A stretch of DNA of 64,000 nt from Litomosoides sigmodontis (Eukaryota > Nematoda > Chromadorea > Rhabditida > Onchocercidae). The stretch spans positions 3,941,001-4,005,000 of the forward strand of contig OY718807.1 in NCBI GenBank assembly GCA_963070105.1, in the 5' to 3' direction. The notes beneath the pieces were generated by a model. It was not told the DNA's origin. It ran no database searches and was given only the letters and a program-made list of their open reading frames with translations. Shown in pieces: positions 27,128 to 39,671 of this stretch (its first letter is position 1; every line of letters begins with the position of its first letter). A program made the translations under genes and the position numbers.

Positions 27128-29101
27128 CGTACACAATTTCTATGTTTTTTTTTGTGCAATAAATTTAAAAAACATCTAATATAAAATTTCAGCCAACACA
27201 TTATTTGAAAGCGGTTAGATGCGAACAGGAAAATGCAAAGTGCATGAGTCGCCCTTACGACCAAATTTATCTATCACTTTTAAATCACATTCATCACGAG
27301 TAAAATTTTCCTGCACTTAAAAAGATATGTCGCTCTGAAAATAGAGTAGAACAGAACTATCAGTTAAACATATAGCAAGAAAATAAAAATTGCAAAGACA
27401 AACGTATTTACTGCATGAAAACTTGAAGTTATTAAAGATCAAATCATCAACAATGAAGATAATAACAGCTGGTAGAATGTTAAGAGTCCAACGTCAAAAC
27501 CGGAACAAATTTCCGGCAATCCTACAACAATGTTAATGACATTTAAAAACAGCAACTTCTTTAATTCACAGTTTTGTGTACACATTATGAACTCTTATGA
27601 AATTTTTCTAGAATGGAAATACCGAAGGGAGTAGAGAAAGAAGAGATAGAGACAGAGAGAAAGAGAGAGAGATCGTAACGGAAAAAAATTTGCATGAAAC
27701 CGACGGCTACCTACTATACCAACTGTCTGACTCAATAAATTTTAGAAAAGTAATCAATGAATCCGGGCATCTTAACTGATTGATTGCTCTTACAGGTTGT
27801 TCATTAATTTCGCAATGTCATTTTATAGGTATACGAGTTTCTGTTTTTTCTTACTTGAGCATAAATTGATTGAAAATTTTTTTTAAATATTGAAAATTTG
27901 TTTTCGTAACAGTTTAATCCAATTTACATCAGACTTAAATCGATTCAACTCTGCTTAATTCGATCGTTTTAATCCGATCTAATTGAATTTAATGGTAATC
28001 TAATCTAGTAAATATGACGTAACAAGTGTCTCAATCCTTACATGACACTAGAAATTTGAGCATAGAGAAATTAGTATGACTTTAAAATCAAAGAAGTTGC
28101 AATCCCCTTTAGCACAACATCAATAATTTCTACACAGTAAAAGCCATCTACGATTGCTTTAAAACTGAATTATGAACATTTCACGGGATGATGTTGAAAA
28201 ATTTAAATCGATTACACCTAAATAGCAGAATTTTAACTGGTTTGATCTTTTCTTATACCAGCTTTCGTTATACTATTCGCAAATATTTCTTTCAAAGGCA
28301 CTCTCTTTTAATTATTTTTAACCCATTTAGGAATTTAACAGCCACTTTATCAAACCTAAATTTTGTGCCGTTTGGAGAAATGATACATTTTCCCGGATGA
28401 TAAAAAAAACGCCACACTGCGACCAATGCTGAATCCTCAAGAACTTGAAGAATTTCTTCGTATAGAGTTGATGAATTTGCGGAAACTGGCACCTTACAAC
28501 ACAGACAATGCCTGCCACAAGACTTCCCGTGATGTCATCAAGCCATTCAGAAACGTAGGCAGCTTCACTCACAAACCTTCTACTCCTCTATGACACCATT
28601 TTACACTGACCATTAATAACAACTAAAAAACAAGAATGCTCAGTGTTAATGACAGTGCTTCCTCAATTTCTTAATACTACTTGTGCTCTGAGACCTGACA
28701 AAGTTTGAAATTCAACGGAATGTGTTTCAGGTTAAGACTACCTTTCACATATGAAGACAGAAATATCGGATTAATACTGATTTTGTTTTCAAAACTGTCA
28801 ATTTCCAATAACAAATCCGTTATTGAGTTTTGACTCTCGGTACAATATGGAGGAAATTTTTCAAATCTCGAATTTTTTAAACTTTTGAATTTATATCGTT
28901 AGACAGTAATGTAAATGATTTGCATTGATTTCGTACACAATCAAGCAACGAATAGTATTATCAATGCTTTATCGTAAACAAGTAATAATGTTGCTCAAGC
29001 ACTGTATCAACATAAAAAAAACGAAAAAAGTCTAACTGATACATCTGTAACGGATCATCCTGTAGCTTTCATTTAATATATCATAGCACTATGAAGACAA
29101 G
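27128..29101. other. Spacer between CRAL-TRIO copy B and HACD
   Basis: Mostly AT-rich with no confident gene. A minus-strand stretch at 28292-28572 has protein-like character in two overlapping frames (see findings) but no supportable gene model. A short GA-rich repeat lies at about 27630-27675. Confidence 0.5.
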
Positions 29102-31501
29102 CTAACTGAACTTTTTGCTAACTTCCACTGACAGGACTTTTTTTCGCTGCTTAAGCATGTACATGTACATTTGCGGAAGCCCTGAAAAACCAGTAATTTT
29201 TTATTTTAATGAATAGCTTCCCAATTAAAACAAAATAGTGAATTTGGCAAAACATGTAAAAAGTGTTTATATATTATTAGTCCTGTAGCATATTTGTGGT
29301 TAACAAAAAGCATATTTCGCACTTCAAAACCGAATTAAAAATTGATTAATTCTAAATAATAAGTGGTCAAACCTGGTATATATAGGATAACATAAACGAT
29401 AAGATACCACCAGAAAGAGAAGCCAATATTAAATATATTTGGCATTTCAATAGTAAAATGCTTTTTCGTACTGACCTATAAGATATCACTTCGGATAAAA
29501 TACTTTATCTTTTGTGAGTTTATCAAAATGCTTAAAATACTGAAAATGCCTAAGATACTGAAGAAATCACAAACCTCAGGAAGAGCTGATAGCACAGCTA
29601 TAAGCTCACCGGTTACACCCAGAGGATACAACACGATAAAAAGAGAGTATCTGCAAAGAAATACGATTAGAACTTTTCTCAAGCATGTCTTAATTTTATA
29701 TAAATTTTTTTTATATAAAAAGTATCGCAATGCATATGTAGTCAACAGATTTTTGAAACATATTGAGAAAGAATAGGAAACAACAACGTAAAAGAGGTTG
29801 ATCAACTAGGGCTTGCAATAAAATCTTCAAACTGCAGCTTGAATATAATGACACGAATAATAAAGCTTGCCTTAACCACGTATGAAGGCTCGATACAGCA
29901 TTAATTAAAGCCAGTCCGTAGTAGCTGTATCTTATTACTTCCGTTACCGACCATGCTATCAACAAAAACGGCACACCAATACTTCCTTGTGCCTAAAACT
30001 CACTGAAAGTTTTATGCAACTCAGCAAATTATGTGCATAAAAATACTCTTTGGAAGTAAGCAGTGAACTAGAAAGGTTGAGGAACGTGCTAAAACATTTT
30101 ATTGCAAACCCTCAAATTTCTTCCTGTTTCATACACGAATATTTTTTGGATTTGTTAAAGTGTGAAAACAGAATAGAAAAAAATTCAAGCACATGTAAAT
30201 CTATTATTTTACCAAATCCTCACTGCAAAGCGTAAACAATAATTGTATTTTAGCTTTTCGAAAACAGAAAAATTTAGAATCTTACCGACGTAACCTTGTA
30301 CAAGATAAGCCAAACAAGCGAAACACGTGAGAATATTTGTATTGCTGTTGTGCCAACGGGTGATCGAACAAGACGCGCAGCAGCATGAACAATCTAAATA
30401 AAACTGATTTACTCATCGACTTTCTATTAACTAATTTTCTTTAATTCATTGCACGAATGGGGAACAGAAGTAGGTAATTTTGCGGTGTAAGTTTCAAAAT
30501 AATATGACCTATGTATATACCTATGACAATAATTTGTTTATAATATAATATGACCTATGACACAATAACTTGTTTTTGCGATAATTTGCTTTTCGCTTCA
30601 GTAACTTAAAAGTAACCTGTAATTTTGAAGGACACCACCATAGGTCTTGAAAATAATTTTAAGGACTGGAAAACATCACTACAGACCCAAGTTACTAACC
30701 AAACGCTCAATAATAAATATTAAAATGCAGCCATCCATTACCATTCCGTAAAATATTCTTTTTTAATTCACATATACACGAATCAAACCTTTCATAGTTA
30801 TTCATAATTCTCGAAAAGATCGACTTATCAAAAAATAACCTCAAGTACTGCAGCAGTTTGGAAGATTTGTAATTCTAGTTCACATGATCGATAAAGCTGT
30901 TCATAGCTTTCATTCCGTAACAAACTATGGAGAGTCTTCCATAAAATTACGCTCCATCTAAAAAAACAAAATATATAAAATTTATAAAATCGAAACTTTC
31001 AGAAAAATGTGAAGGTTGCCACTATGTAAAAACAATTGCATTTAATAACCAAATTGGAACAAACTTTTTCTCTTCTATCTATACTCATTCAAGACACAAC
31101 AACTTCTTTAATAAATTTTCCAGAATTAATGGATGTGGAAAATAAAAACCATTTGAAGAGGTAGTATCATAAAATGCAATCTTCGGCCATCGTACCATTT
31201 TCTTATCAATCTCTAACGCGATCTTAATTATAGCCTATTACAACGAGTCTCTAATCACTAACCTCTAATATGAATTTTTCACTGCTATTGATTCTTATTT
31301 CTATTAAGTAGCATGTTATTTTCATTCGAAATTAATGAAGAAACTTACATATGACATCAAGATTTCCCTAAGCAATGGTCATTCTTCGCAAAGTTGTGAA
31401 GAAAGAAATTGATGAAATTAACAAGTTTTTGCGGTAAAAACATACCCACAACATTGTAAAGCGTTGTAGAAGAAAAGGTAGTACTGCACGGGCGCTAACA
31501 T
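29102..31501 (-). CDS. 3-hydroxyacyl-CoA dehydratase (HACD/PHS1 family)
   Basis: ER membrane enzyme catalysing the third step of very-long-chain fatty-acid elongation, dehydration of 3-hydroxyacyl-CoA. About 215 residues in seven exons. The first exon begins MLAPVQYYLFFYNALQCCG at 31501. It is followed by LYRSCELELQIFQTAAVLE, AARLVRSPVGTTAIQILSR (a family hallmark), AWSVTEVIRYSYYGLAL, then LFIVLYPLGVTGELIAVLS. The last block contains the catalytic Tyr and Glu spaced seven residues apart (YPLGVTGE). Further exons give FSFWWYLIVYVILYIPGLPQ and a basic tail. The protein ends with KKFS, a KKXX-type ER retrieval signal. Several membrane-spanning segments are evident. It corresponds to the C. elegans hpo-8-like group by family, but orthology was not tested. 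A GC-richer promoter-like block lies just upstream. Confidence 0.93.
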
Positions 31502-33201
31502 CGTATCATTCGTCACTCTTATCACCAAGCACTATCAACTTATACCTCCGAATGATAAGGCAGACTATCGCCGTGCTAGCAAACTCAAGGGAGGCGAAGT
31601 AGACGACGATAAACTTCGTTTACGAGCGACCATACGATTTGACACATTAGGTTGGGACGGCTCTGCGCTTGGCACACCTGAGGAGCGGAGCGCTCATGTG
31701 TTCCGTGACAGCAACAGGTGCTCCTCTAGAAAGGGAATGTTTGGATCGTTCGTACCTGCCTGAGTGATAGTTTCTTGTTCTCATGTCCGCACAGGACAAC
31801 TGGAATTATCAGTGACATATGCTTGAGCCTGATTGTGTTCACGCTAACACGTGACGTGCAACGTTCAACGGCAGTGTTTCCTTTACTTAACTTTAGTTAG
31901 CGGTGCGGTTAGCTCGCCTTCGAAGTGGAACGAGTAGCTGTGATGGGAGAAAGTGCTGTGCGAGACTACGCTCATTTTCTTTTATCCGGCGACTTTTCCG
32001 TTTAATGTTCGTGAGAAATTAAAATCATATTTGAATATTTATGGATCTAATTTCCCATCAAATCATTGTTACCATTTTTAATTTCCGCATTTGCAGTCTC
32101 TTTTTTGAATTATTTAAATTTACATTCAGTTTAATCCCTTTCAGAAAATAAAAATTAGCGAAAAAGTAGGACGAAGAGTCCTGCGTTCTTCTACTTTTAC
32201 AATCCGTGAGAGAAAATTGAAATGTAAATAATTAAGCAATTTATCGAAGTGATTAATATCAAAACCAATAAAATATTATTGCAAAAGTTGACAGCAAATT
32301 TTCCACAACATCCGTCATTTGACCAACAATAAGGTGAGTAATCAATACGTAATTCTAATAAAGGTTTTCAGATAAATTTTTAGTGGTTCAAATGAATTAC
32401 AACTTTTTCACTTTACTGTTTTAACGAAATAAACGACAATAATTTTCATTTCTGAAAATATTTTAAGAAAAATTTCAATGAAAATGGATAATTTACAACT
32501 GACAACTATTTCACTTTATGAGCTACGAGAAAGATTATTGTCTTGGGCATAGGCATTTTATTATAGGCAGGAAAGAAATCTCGAAAATAATACGTTATTT
32601 TTAACTCTTGCACCCATAATTTCTTTTTCACAAAGCCATAAGAAAATGCCCCATCTTTTTGAAGCGCGTTGTAATTCTGAGACATTTAAATTGCACGCAA
32701 TGGTTTCACTTGCAATTTCATCCCTTTACTTCATGCACTTTTTATCTTCTAAAATTGCTTCCAATCGAAGAAAAAAAACGAAATGATATTTAGCAGAAGT
32801 AGGAGAGGATGAAGCACTCATTGAAGTATAAGCAAATTGAGATGAAGTGATAACAAACTGATAAGTGGAACGAATGACAGCGATTGGCAGTTATGTTCTT
32901 CTAACGCATGGCATCCTTTTCTTTCTTTAATATGTTTTGCTTATTTTAGTTGTAGAAAATCATTGGAAAAAAACTGAGTAGTAATTTGACAGACAAATAA
33001 TTATTATAAAAACTGTTGCTATTGCTATTTCACTTCTATACCTTTCATTGCAGCATGCTTTTTAAGCTATAGTGGATTATGGAGACTCTTCTTCGAGTCT
33101 TGGCAAACTTGAAGTAATCGAGAAACACTAAGTGGTTAAAACTTTAAATAGTTTGATGAATGGGTTTCCCAAAGCGTCTTCATTATGTTGACAACAAAAG
33201 T
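31502..33201. other. Upstream region of HACD up to the microsatellite
   Basis: The first 450 bases (about 31540-31980) are distinctly more GC- and CpG-rich than the rest and look like the HACD promoter. From about 32000 on the DNA is AT-rich with no exon chain or RNA gene that I can support. Confidence 0.5.
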
Positions 33202-33784
<583 letters not shown>

Positions 33785-35612
33785 ATAGAAGCTGTTGTGT
33801 GTAAGCATTAACATGAAAAGGACTACCTGAACACAGTTGATAATTGTAAGAGGACTACCTTGATGGATCGTTAAGATGCTTGTGTCAACTATATTAATAC
33901 TTAATATACCTGTAATGCAGCAATTAACTTTGCTGCATGTGACAGAATGCCACACCCAATCTACAGATGGATAGTTGGATAGTACCAGTTGTACTAACAA
34001 CCAATTCCTAGAGTAATGTGGCTGACATTTCATATCAAATTCAATCAAAAAAAAACGAAGACATCATCACTACTATTGTCGAATATGGCAATTCGAAGCT
34101 TCAGAGATAGCGGAAATCAAAAACAAATTTTTTTTTTTTGATTTCCGCTATAATTGAATAATTTACATTAACTTTCATATCAGTCTCTTGTGAGCGAATC
34201 AGGAAACACTATAAAGTTATGTGTGAAGAATGCAATAGTATGCTATGAAATGCCACGTCACTGTAAAAAAAGACAAAAGGATAATGAGAATTGCAGAAGA
34301 AATGCTTCGGAAATTCCACGTCAGCATTTTTTTCAACTTAAAAAACAACAATGATTTGCAATTATTTCAAATGTTAATAGCATAGACAAATGTCTCCAGA
34401 CATCTTTTGCTTCATGTCTTTTTCTTCCTTTTTCTTTCATTTCTAAACTATTTTAAATCAAATTTAAGTTTTTACACTTTTCAGGAACTTTTTTTTTAAA
34501 TTAACGAAATGAATTGAGCAACTGCATTTCCTATAGATGGAAGCAAATGAAAATTTTCAGATTTAAAGTGTTGTGCCTTAACGAGAGGCCTTTAACACAA
34601 TAATGCATTTCTCATCCAACCATTTCATATTTCCTCGTTGCACTTTTCTGAAATTTCACTATTCATAGTCTTCTAGCATTAGAGAGCTTATTCCATTTAT
34701 TCTGTTTAAATTGTTTATCAATCGTTTACTTTCCTTGACTATCTGACATCTGTCCTTTCCTTTCACATCAAATAGCTGTAAAAGCGAAAGCTAAATAGCG
34801 AAATTAAACTATTTCAATTTAATCTTGATATTTCATCCATTGAAAACTCCCTGCTTGAAATTTTGAAGTATTTACATGCAAAAAAGTATCAGATGCAGCT
34901 TTAATCTTTAACGCTTCAATGGTTACATTTTCATTCCTACCACATAGAAAGAGGGAAATTTCGAATTTCGCTATCTTTTATCTTCTTTTTTCTCCCTCTC
35001 TCACCAAAATTTAGAATTTTTAAGTTTTGCATATTGAAACGTAAAAAAGGCTTTAAATTTTAATTGGGAAATTGCTCTCGCACCGGGGTGAATTATCATT
35101 TCTTTCGGTACGATAGATGAGCTGGCGTTGAAATGCATCACTACTACTATGACATGCTACTGAGCATTAGCCTAAAATAGTCGCCCGCGTTTCAATCACT
35201 TTACGCATACGTATAATACATACGTGTTTTTTGTTTCGTTCATTGCGGAATAAGCTAAACCTTGCGCATAGGAAATAGCATGGCCCAGTAGGAGCACCTG
35301 ACATCTGCCTGTCACTTCCATGCACATCTAGCTAAAACCAGCAGCGCCAATATATGAACTTTATTTGCTTTTCCTCAATTTCATATATCGAATTGAAACT
35401 AATTCATTCATTCTTTCATTTATTAAAAAAAAAACATTTCGCTACACTTGTCCCAAAAAAGGACAATTTTTTTTTGCTTTCAGAGATACTAAATCTTTAA
35501 GGAAATTTTTACATTCTATGAAAGCGTACCAGAAAAGAATGCAAAATGACCAGTAACGAATACCACTGGAAACATCAATATCGGCAGCAGTCAAAGTTTA
35601 AATTTCAAAGAT
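33785..35612. other. Noncoding region between microsatellite and membrane-protein gene
   Basis: AT-rich. The only structured element seen is the perfect hairpin at 34107-34151. No exon chain supported on either strand. Confidence 0.5.
34107..34151. repeat. Perfect 17-bp inverted repeat
   Basis: The arm ATAGCGGAAATCAAAAA is repeated exactly in reverse complement after an 11-base loop. It is isolated, and the inner arm ends are homopolymer A and T. Confidence 0.9.
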
Positions 35613-37767
35613 ATGAGGAAATTATTGACCACTGTTTTTTATATGTTTAGCAAGTTTATGGTTATGGAAGTAGAAACACTAAATCCACTATTTTTCTCGC
35701 CGTGTACATTTCCATCACCACTTCATGAACCTCTTCAGGTTGGTTTATTATTTTGAAAATTTAGCAACAAACAGAATACATCAATAATTACATCTCAAAA
35801 CATGTAATAATAGCTAATTATGTTTGCTATGAACTACGCTAATGCGTTCTTATTGTCATATCATTTAATTGAAAGTTTACACTTTCTTTGGAAAAAATTT
35901 AACTAATTTCATAAATGGAAAATATTGAAGTTAATTTAGTTTCGCTCGTATTGTAATCTGATGCCTCATCTTCCGTTCATTTGTGATTTACATCAGCAAC
36001 TCAGCCATTCGTCTTCCGCAGTTATCCTCGAAACATTTGAAAAGCTGAGGTCAGTGCTGGTCAGAAATGATTCTTCTCTCTCATTGGGCATACTTGTCGG
36101 TGAGATCATTTGCGTTCAATTTCGCCCCAATATTATTTTTGTCACCTTTCACAACGATAGGAAATGATAGATAATGTTTGATTCGTAAATTCAATAGATC
36201 AGAAAACTTAATTCCCTACTTAAATATACCACTTAATTTAACACGTCGATTAGATTTATATTTAATTCAAACTCTCTTGAATAATTGAATTGTTCAGCGA
36301 TGTTTGTGTTTCAAGTAAGTCCCTAAGATTTTATTGATTTTCACTTCATTTCCTCTTTCTAGTGCAAATGCTATCTGAATTACGTGGGCTATAAAAGCTA
36401 GTAATTGAAATGAATCAATGAATTTTACGTGAATTTTATCACGTGAATTTTTAGTGCGCCAATTGGCGCCTCCAACGAGTTCATCGGTAGTGTACAGCAA
36501 TAAGTACGAATACGGCTGTTTGTTTGAAGACGAATGCATTCGTATGGATGCCGAAAAGATACAACAATTTGTAATTAGTGCCCGAACCTTTGTGAAGGTA
36601 TCATTCCTTTCGACAAGTAAAATCCGATTCCTGAAAATATTTCAAATTGCTAACAATTTCAGAGTTTTATTAAAGAGTGAAATTTCCAGTTATGCAATTT
36701 AGATTTACGCTTCCACGCTTTACAAACGTTGGTTTCTTGAGGATACAAGCAGCAATCAACCGAACATTCTCGCCATAATCATTCTTGATGGCTTAGTGAA
36801 CGATGTGCGAAAACTACCTTATGTTAAAATTTACACCGGTTTGTTAATTTGTTGCTTGATCGACAAATTGATTGATACTTTTTCTCTCTCTCTCTCTCTC
36901 TCAATTTATCTCTCAATGATTTGAATTAGCAAATTGTTCTAGCCCTCTCATTCATCCATTTCTTAATTTTACATTCAATTCATTTGTTTAACTTTCCATG
37001 ACTTATGATAAGTCATGTAATTTTCAGGTGACTTTCGATTGCTTTCTTCAATGTTTAACATCCAATCGGAATGTGTAAACAATATCCTTCGAGGTGATGT
37101 AATATATGTTCATTTAAATTTTCAGCTATCTAACTTACTGGATGAGCTGAGTGATAGCGATTAGATCAATTGGAATTTTAATTTTTTTTTTTTGGTATAA
37201 TTATGCCTAACATATAGGTAGTTAGTCGCTTACATCTCTTTCAATATTGAACAGGTAAATAATTATAAGCATAAGAGAGCAATTTTTCGAGCTGTAAATT
37301 TCACAAAAATCACTTCCGAAAAGGAAAGATGAAGTTGAATCGGTTTTGATGGCTAAGATGCGATACAGGTTGGCCGTTGCATATGGTGATCGCTGATCTC
37401 ATCGAGCAACTCGGCCATTCACTTCGCGAATTCTGTCTTCTGAACGGAGGCATTCGAATACACGTCGTGCCCACCTGGGCAATTCACACGTTCCTCCTAT
37501 GCGTTCTGCTGTTTTTTGTGGCAATTTTCATGGAGTGGTATATTGTGAGGCGGAAAATACCCTACAAGCGCAATGTTACTCTCACTGGTTTTCAATTAAA
37601 CGCCAATAAAAGTAAAGCACACATTATTTTCTATTGAGTGATCGTCTCTGTTCTCTCTCTCTCTCTCTAAAACCATTTATTTTTCAGTGGCTTTTCTGCA
37701 TATCAATAACAATCTCTTAATCCTTCATTTGTTGCTAAAATTTCGGATTGGAATATTCAATGTTTAA
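35613..37767 (+). CDS. Unrecognised single-pass membrane protein
   Basis: Seven exons join in phase: 35613-35738, about 35996-36098, 36454-36597, 36703-36839, 37028-37094, 37369-37610 and 37688-37767. The product is about 295 residues. The N-terminus is hydrophobic (LLTTVFYMFSKFMVM) and may be a signal or anchor. A mixed globular part follows, with CLFEDECIRMDAEKIQQFV, LYKRWFLEDTSSNQPN, and LAIIILDGLVNDVRKLPYVK. One clear membrane helix lies near the C-terminus (AIHTFLLCVLLFFVAIFMEW), followed by basic residues (VRRKIPYKR), which suggests a short cytosolic tail. I do not recognise the family. If the last intron is retained, the protein instead stops at 37635-37637 after a short tail. The spliced stop TAA overlaps an AATAAA signal at 37767-37772. 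Confidence 0.72.
36883..36902. repeat. (TC)n microsatellite in intron
   Basis: Ten pure TC units inside an intron of the membrane-protein gene. Confidence 0.9.
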
Positions 37768-38129
37768 ATAAAGTAATAAGTTTCATATTTACACCTTGTT
37801 CGTTCCTTCTATTATGTTACGATTCAGGTGATTTGCATCCCAACGTTAAGCAAATAACATCGGCAAAGACGTAGTGGGTAGTAGCTCGAGGTGTAATATC
37901 CTTCCCGGAATGGTTTTGTTATTCATCTCAGTTCAGTTAACAAACAAACAGTACAGCTAAATAGTCGAATGCTTTCAGCCTAGTTTAATTGCAACCCACA
38001 TCGCACACCGAGTCCCAAGTGGAGATAGATTGTTCAAAGACTAAACTAGGATTTTCTTAAAAACAAAGGAAAGAATCCAGCAGTGACACGGTTCGCCCAC
38101 CCAGCGAATCGTCTCTTCCCCAGCGACAA
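37768..38129. other. Short spacer before the tRNA gene
   Basis: Contains the 3' end of the membrane-protein gene and the 3' flank of the tRNA-Sec gene. A T-run on the minus strand near 38058-38062 is the first plausible Pol III stop, about 70 bases past the tRNA. Confidence 0.5.
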
Positions 38130-38216
38130 CACCCGGAAGGTGGAATCGAACCACTCCGTCGCTAAACGGCTGCAGGTTTGAAGCCTGCATCTCGGACCAC
38201 CGAGATTCATCCAGGC
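38130..38216 (-). tRNA. tRNA-Sec (anticodon TCA)
   Basis: An 87-base gene with the features that set selenocysteine tRNA apart from all others. It has a long acceptor arm starting GCCTGGATG, and a 6-bp D stem (TCTCGG/CCGAGA) closing a four-base loop. The anticodon arm is TGCAGG-CTTCAAA-CCTGCA with anticodon TCA. A long variable arm (CCGT/ACGG around TTAG) follows, then a T arm AGTGGTTCGATTCCACC and discriminator G. The anticodon arm, variable-arm core AGCGAC and B-box closely resemble animal tRNA-Sec. It decodes UGA as selenocysteine together with a SECIS-bearing mRNA, eEFSec and SBP2. Its presence as an apparently intact gene suggests the worm still makes at least one selenoprotein; in C. 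elegans the only one known is thioredoxin reductase TRXR-1. Confidence 0.96.
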
Positions 38217-39671
38217 ACTGCAACGCAGCCGAGTGTCGCCTTATGTAAACCTGCGGCTTTTTTTCATGCAGCAATGAGTGGTTCTAAATAGAAAGTATCT
38301 CGGCGTCTGCACTTCCGCTGAATAATCATCTCTCATCACACTCACCTCCGATCTTTGTAAACAAGAATATTGAAATGGAAAGAGAGAGAGAGAAGATTAA
38401 TTTATCCAATACAACGTCATTTCTCACCCAAACGCTTTCGCCCGTCCGTCGATGAAATAGCGTGGCAATCTACGTGTTCTTACGCAACACCTATTCAGAT
38501 AACACCCATTTCATTCAGCACTGTAGTAAGAGCTTCTTAAACCTCATTAGATTACAATCACTTCCGTTCCTCAGATAGAACTCTCAAATGACTTACCGCT
38601 TTCAGTTTCAGCTAGCTAGGTTTTATTATCATGATTAAGAACACATAATTGCGGCACTAATATATAAAAATGTAAATGTGCATTGATTAAATAAAAATTG
38701 CTGCATGTTTTAATGCGTTTTACAATCCATCAAAGTCTAATTTGCGTAAAATCCTAAAATTTGCAAACTGATAAGCTGAATAGGATCAAAAAAAAAGAAA
38801 CGCTATGATGCGGCATATGGTAAAGAGGCAGTATGCCAGAAAAAACAACAGCAAGACACAACACGTCTATGAGGTCAAGAAACAAAACCGTCAGTATGAG
38901 CGCGGAGATTTCAGATTATTATATTGTCACTGGAATTTTGCAAATTCTGAGCGCAACTCAACGTTTAAACTAACAATGTCAAGGATTTTTTTCCCAAAAG
39001 AACCCAGAAAATAAATAAGTGGGAATTTATACCCAGAATAGTAACATACTACATTTATACACGAAACGGTACATATAAAAAATTTTGTTAGAAATTATTA
39101 CTAGAATAAATGGAACTTTTTCCTAACATCAAACCTGAGTAATTTAATGAAATATACTTGAGCACTGGCGACATGAAATATATTCTGAACACAGAAAATA
39201 ACATCTTTAGGACTACTACAGCCATCAAATTTTTAAGCTTACTTAGTAACATAAAAAAAACCGTTTCAACAGGAGTTGCGTGTCCTAGAAATCTTTACAT
39301 GACTGAAGATCAGGAAAATCCATTTCCTACGAAACAATAGCAAATAATAATGCATTTTACATATTAAAGTGTATGAAATGGATAAACAGTTTTTAAAATA
39401 AAAACATCTTTGGTATATCAATAAAACTAAAGTGTTCTACTATTAACTGTTACTAACGGATTCCTTTGCAGGACAATCTATCGTACAGATATTTCATTCC
39501 ACAGAACTGTTTACTTAGGAGACTTGAAATTGGATAAACTAAATCTTGCAAGGACAAATTTATGCGAACGTAAAATGGTTTGTTTTCAATGAACAGAAAG
39601 TTGTGATGACGATGAAAGCAAAAGATGTCCTCCTAAAAATACCGGAAACTAAAAGAGCTGCACAACAAGTT
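38217..39671. other. Upstream flank of tRNA-Sec and 3' flank of SAV1
   Basis: The tRNA-Sec promoter should lie in the first 100 bases. Only a weak TATA-like TTACATAAGG is seen there on the minus strand. Short GA repeats occur at about 38378-38391. No exon chain was found in the remainder. Confidence 0.5.

Noticed and set aside
38805..39014. Basic 69-codon plus-strand frame
   Set aside because: No splice partners, homology or regulatory context; composition fits chance in AT-rich DNA.
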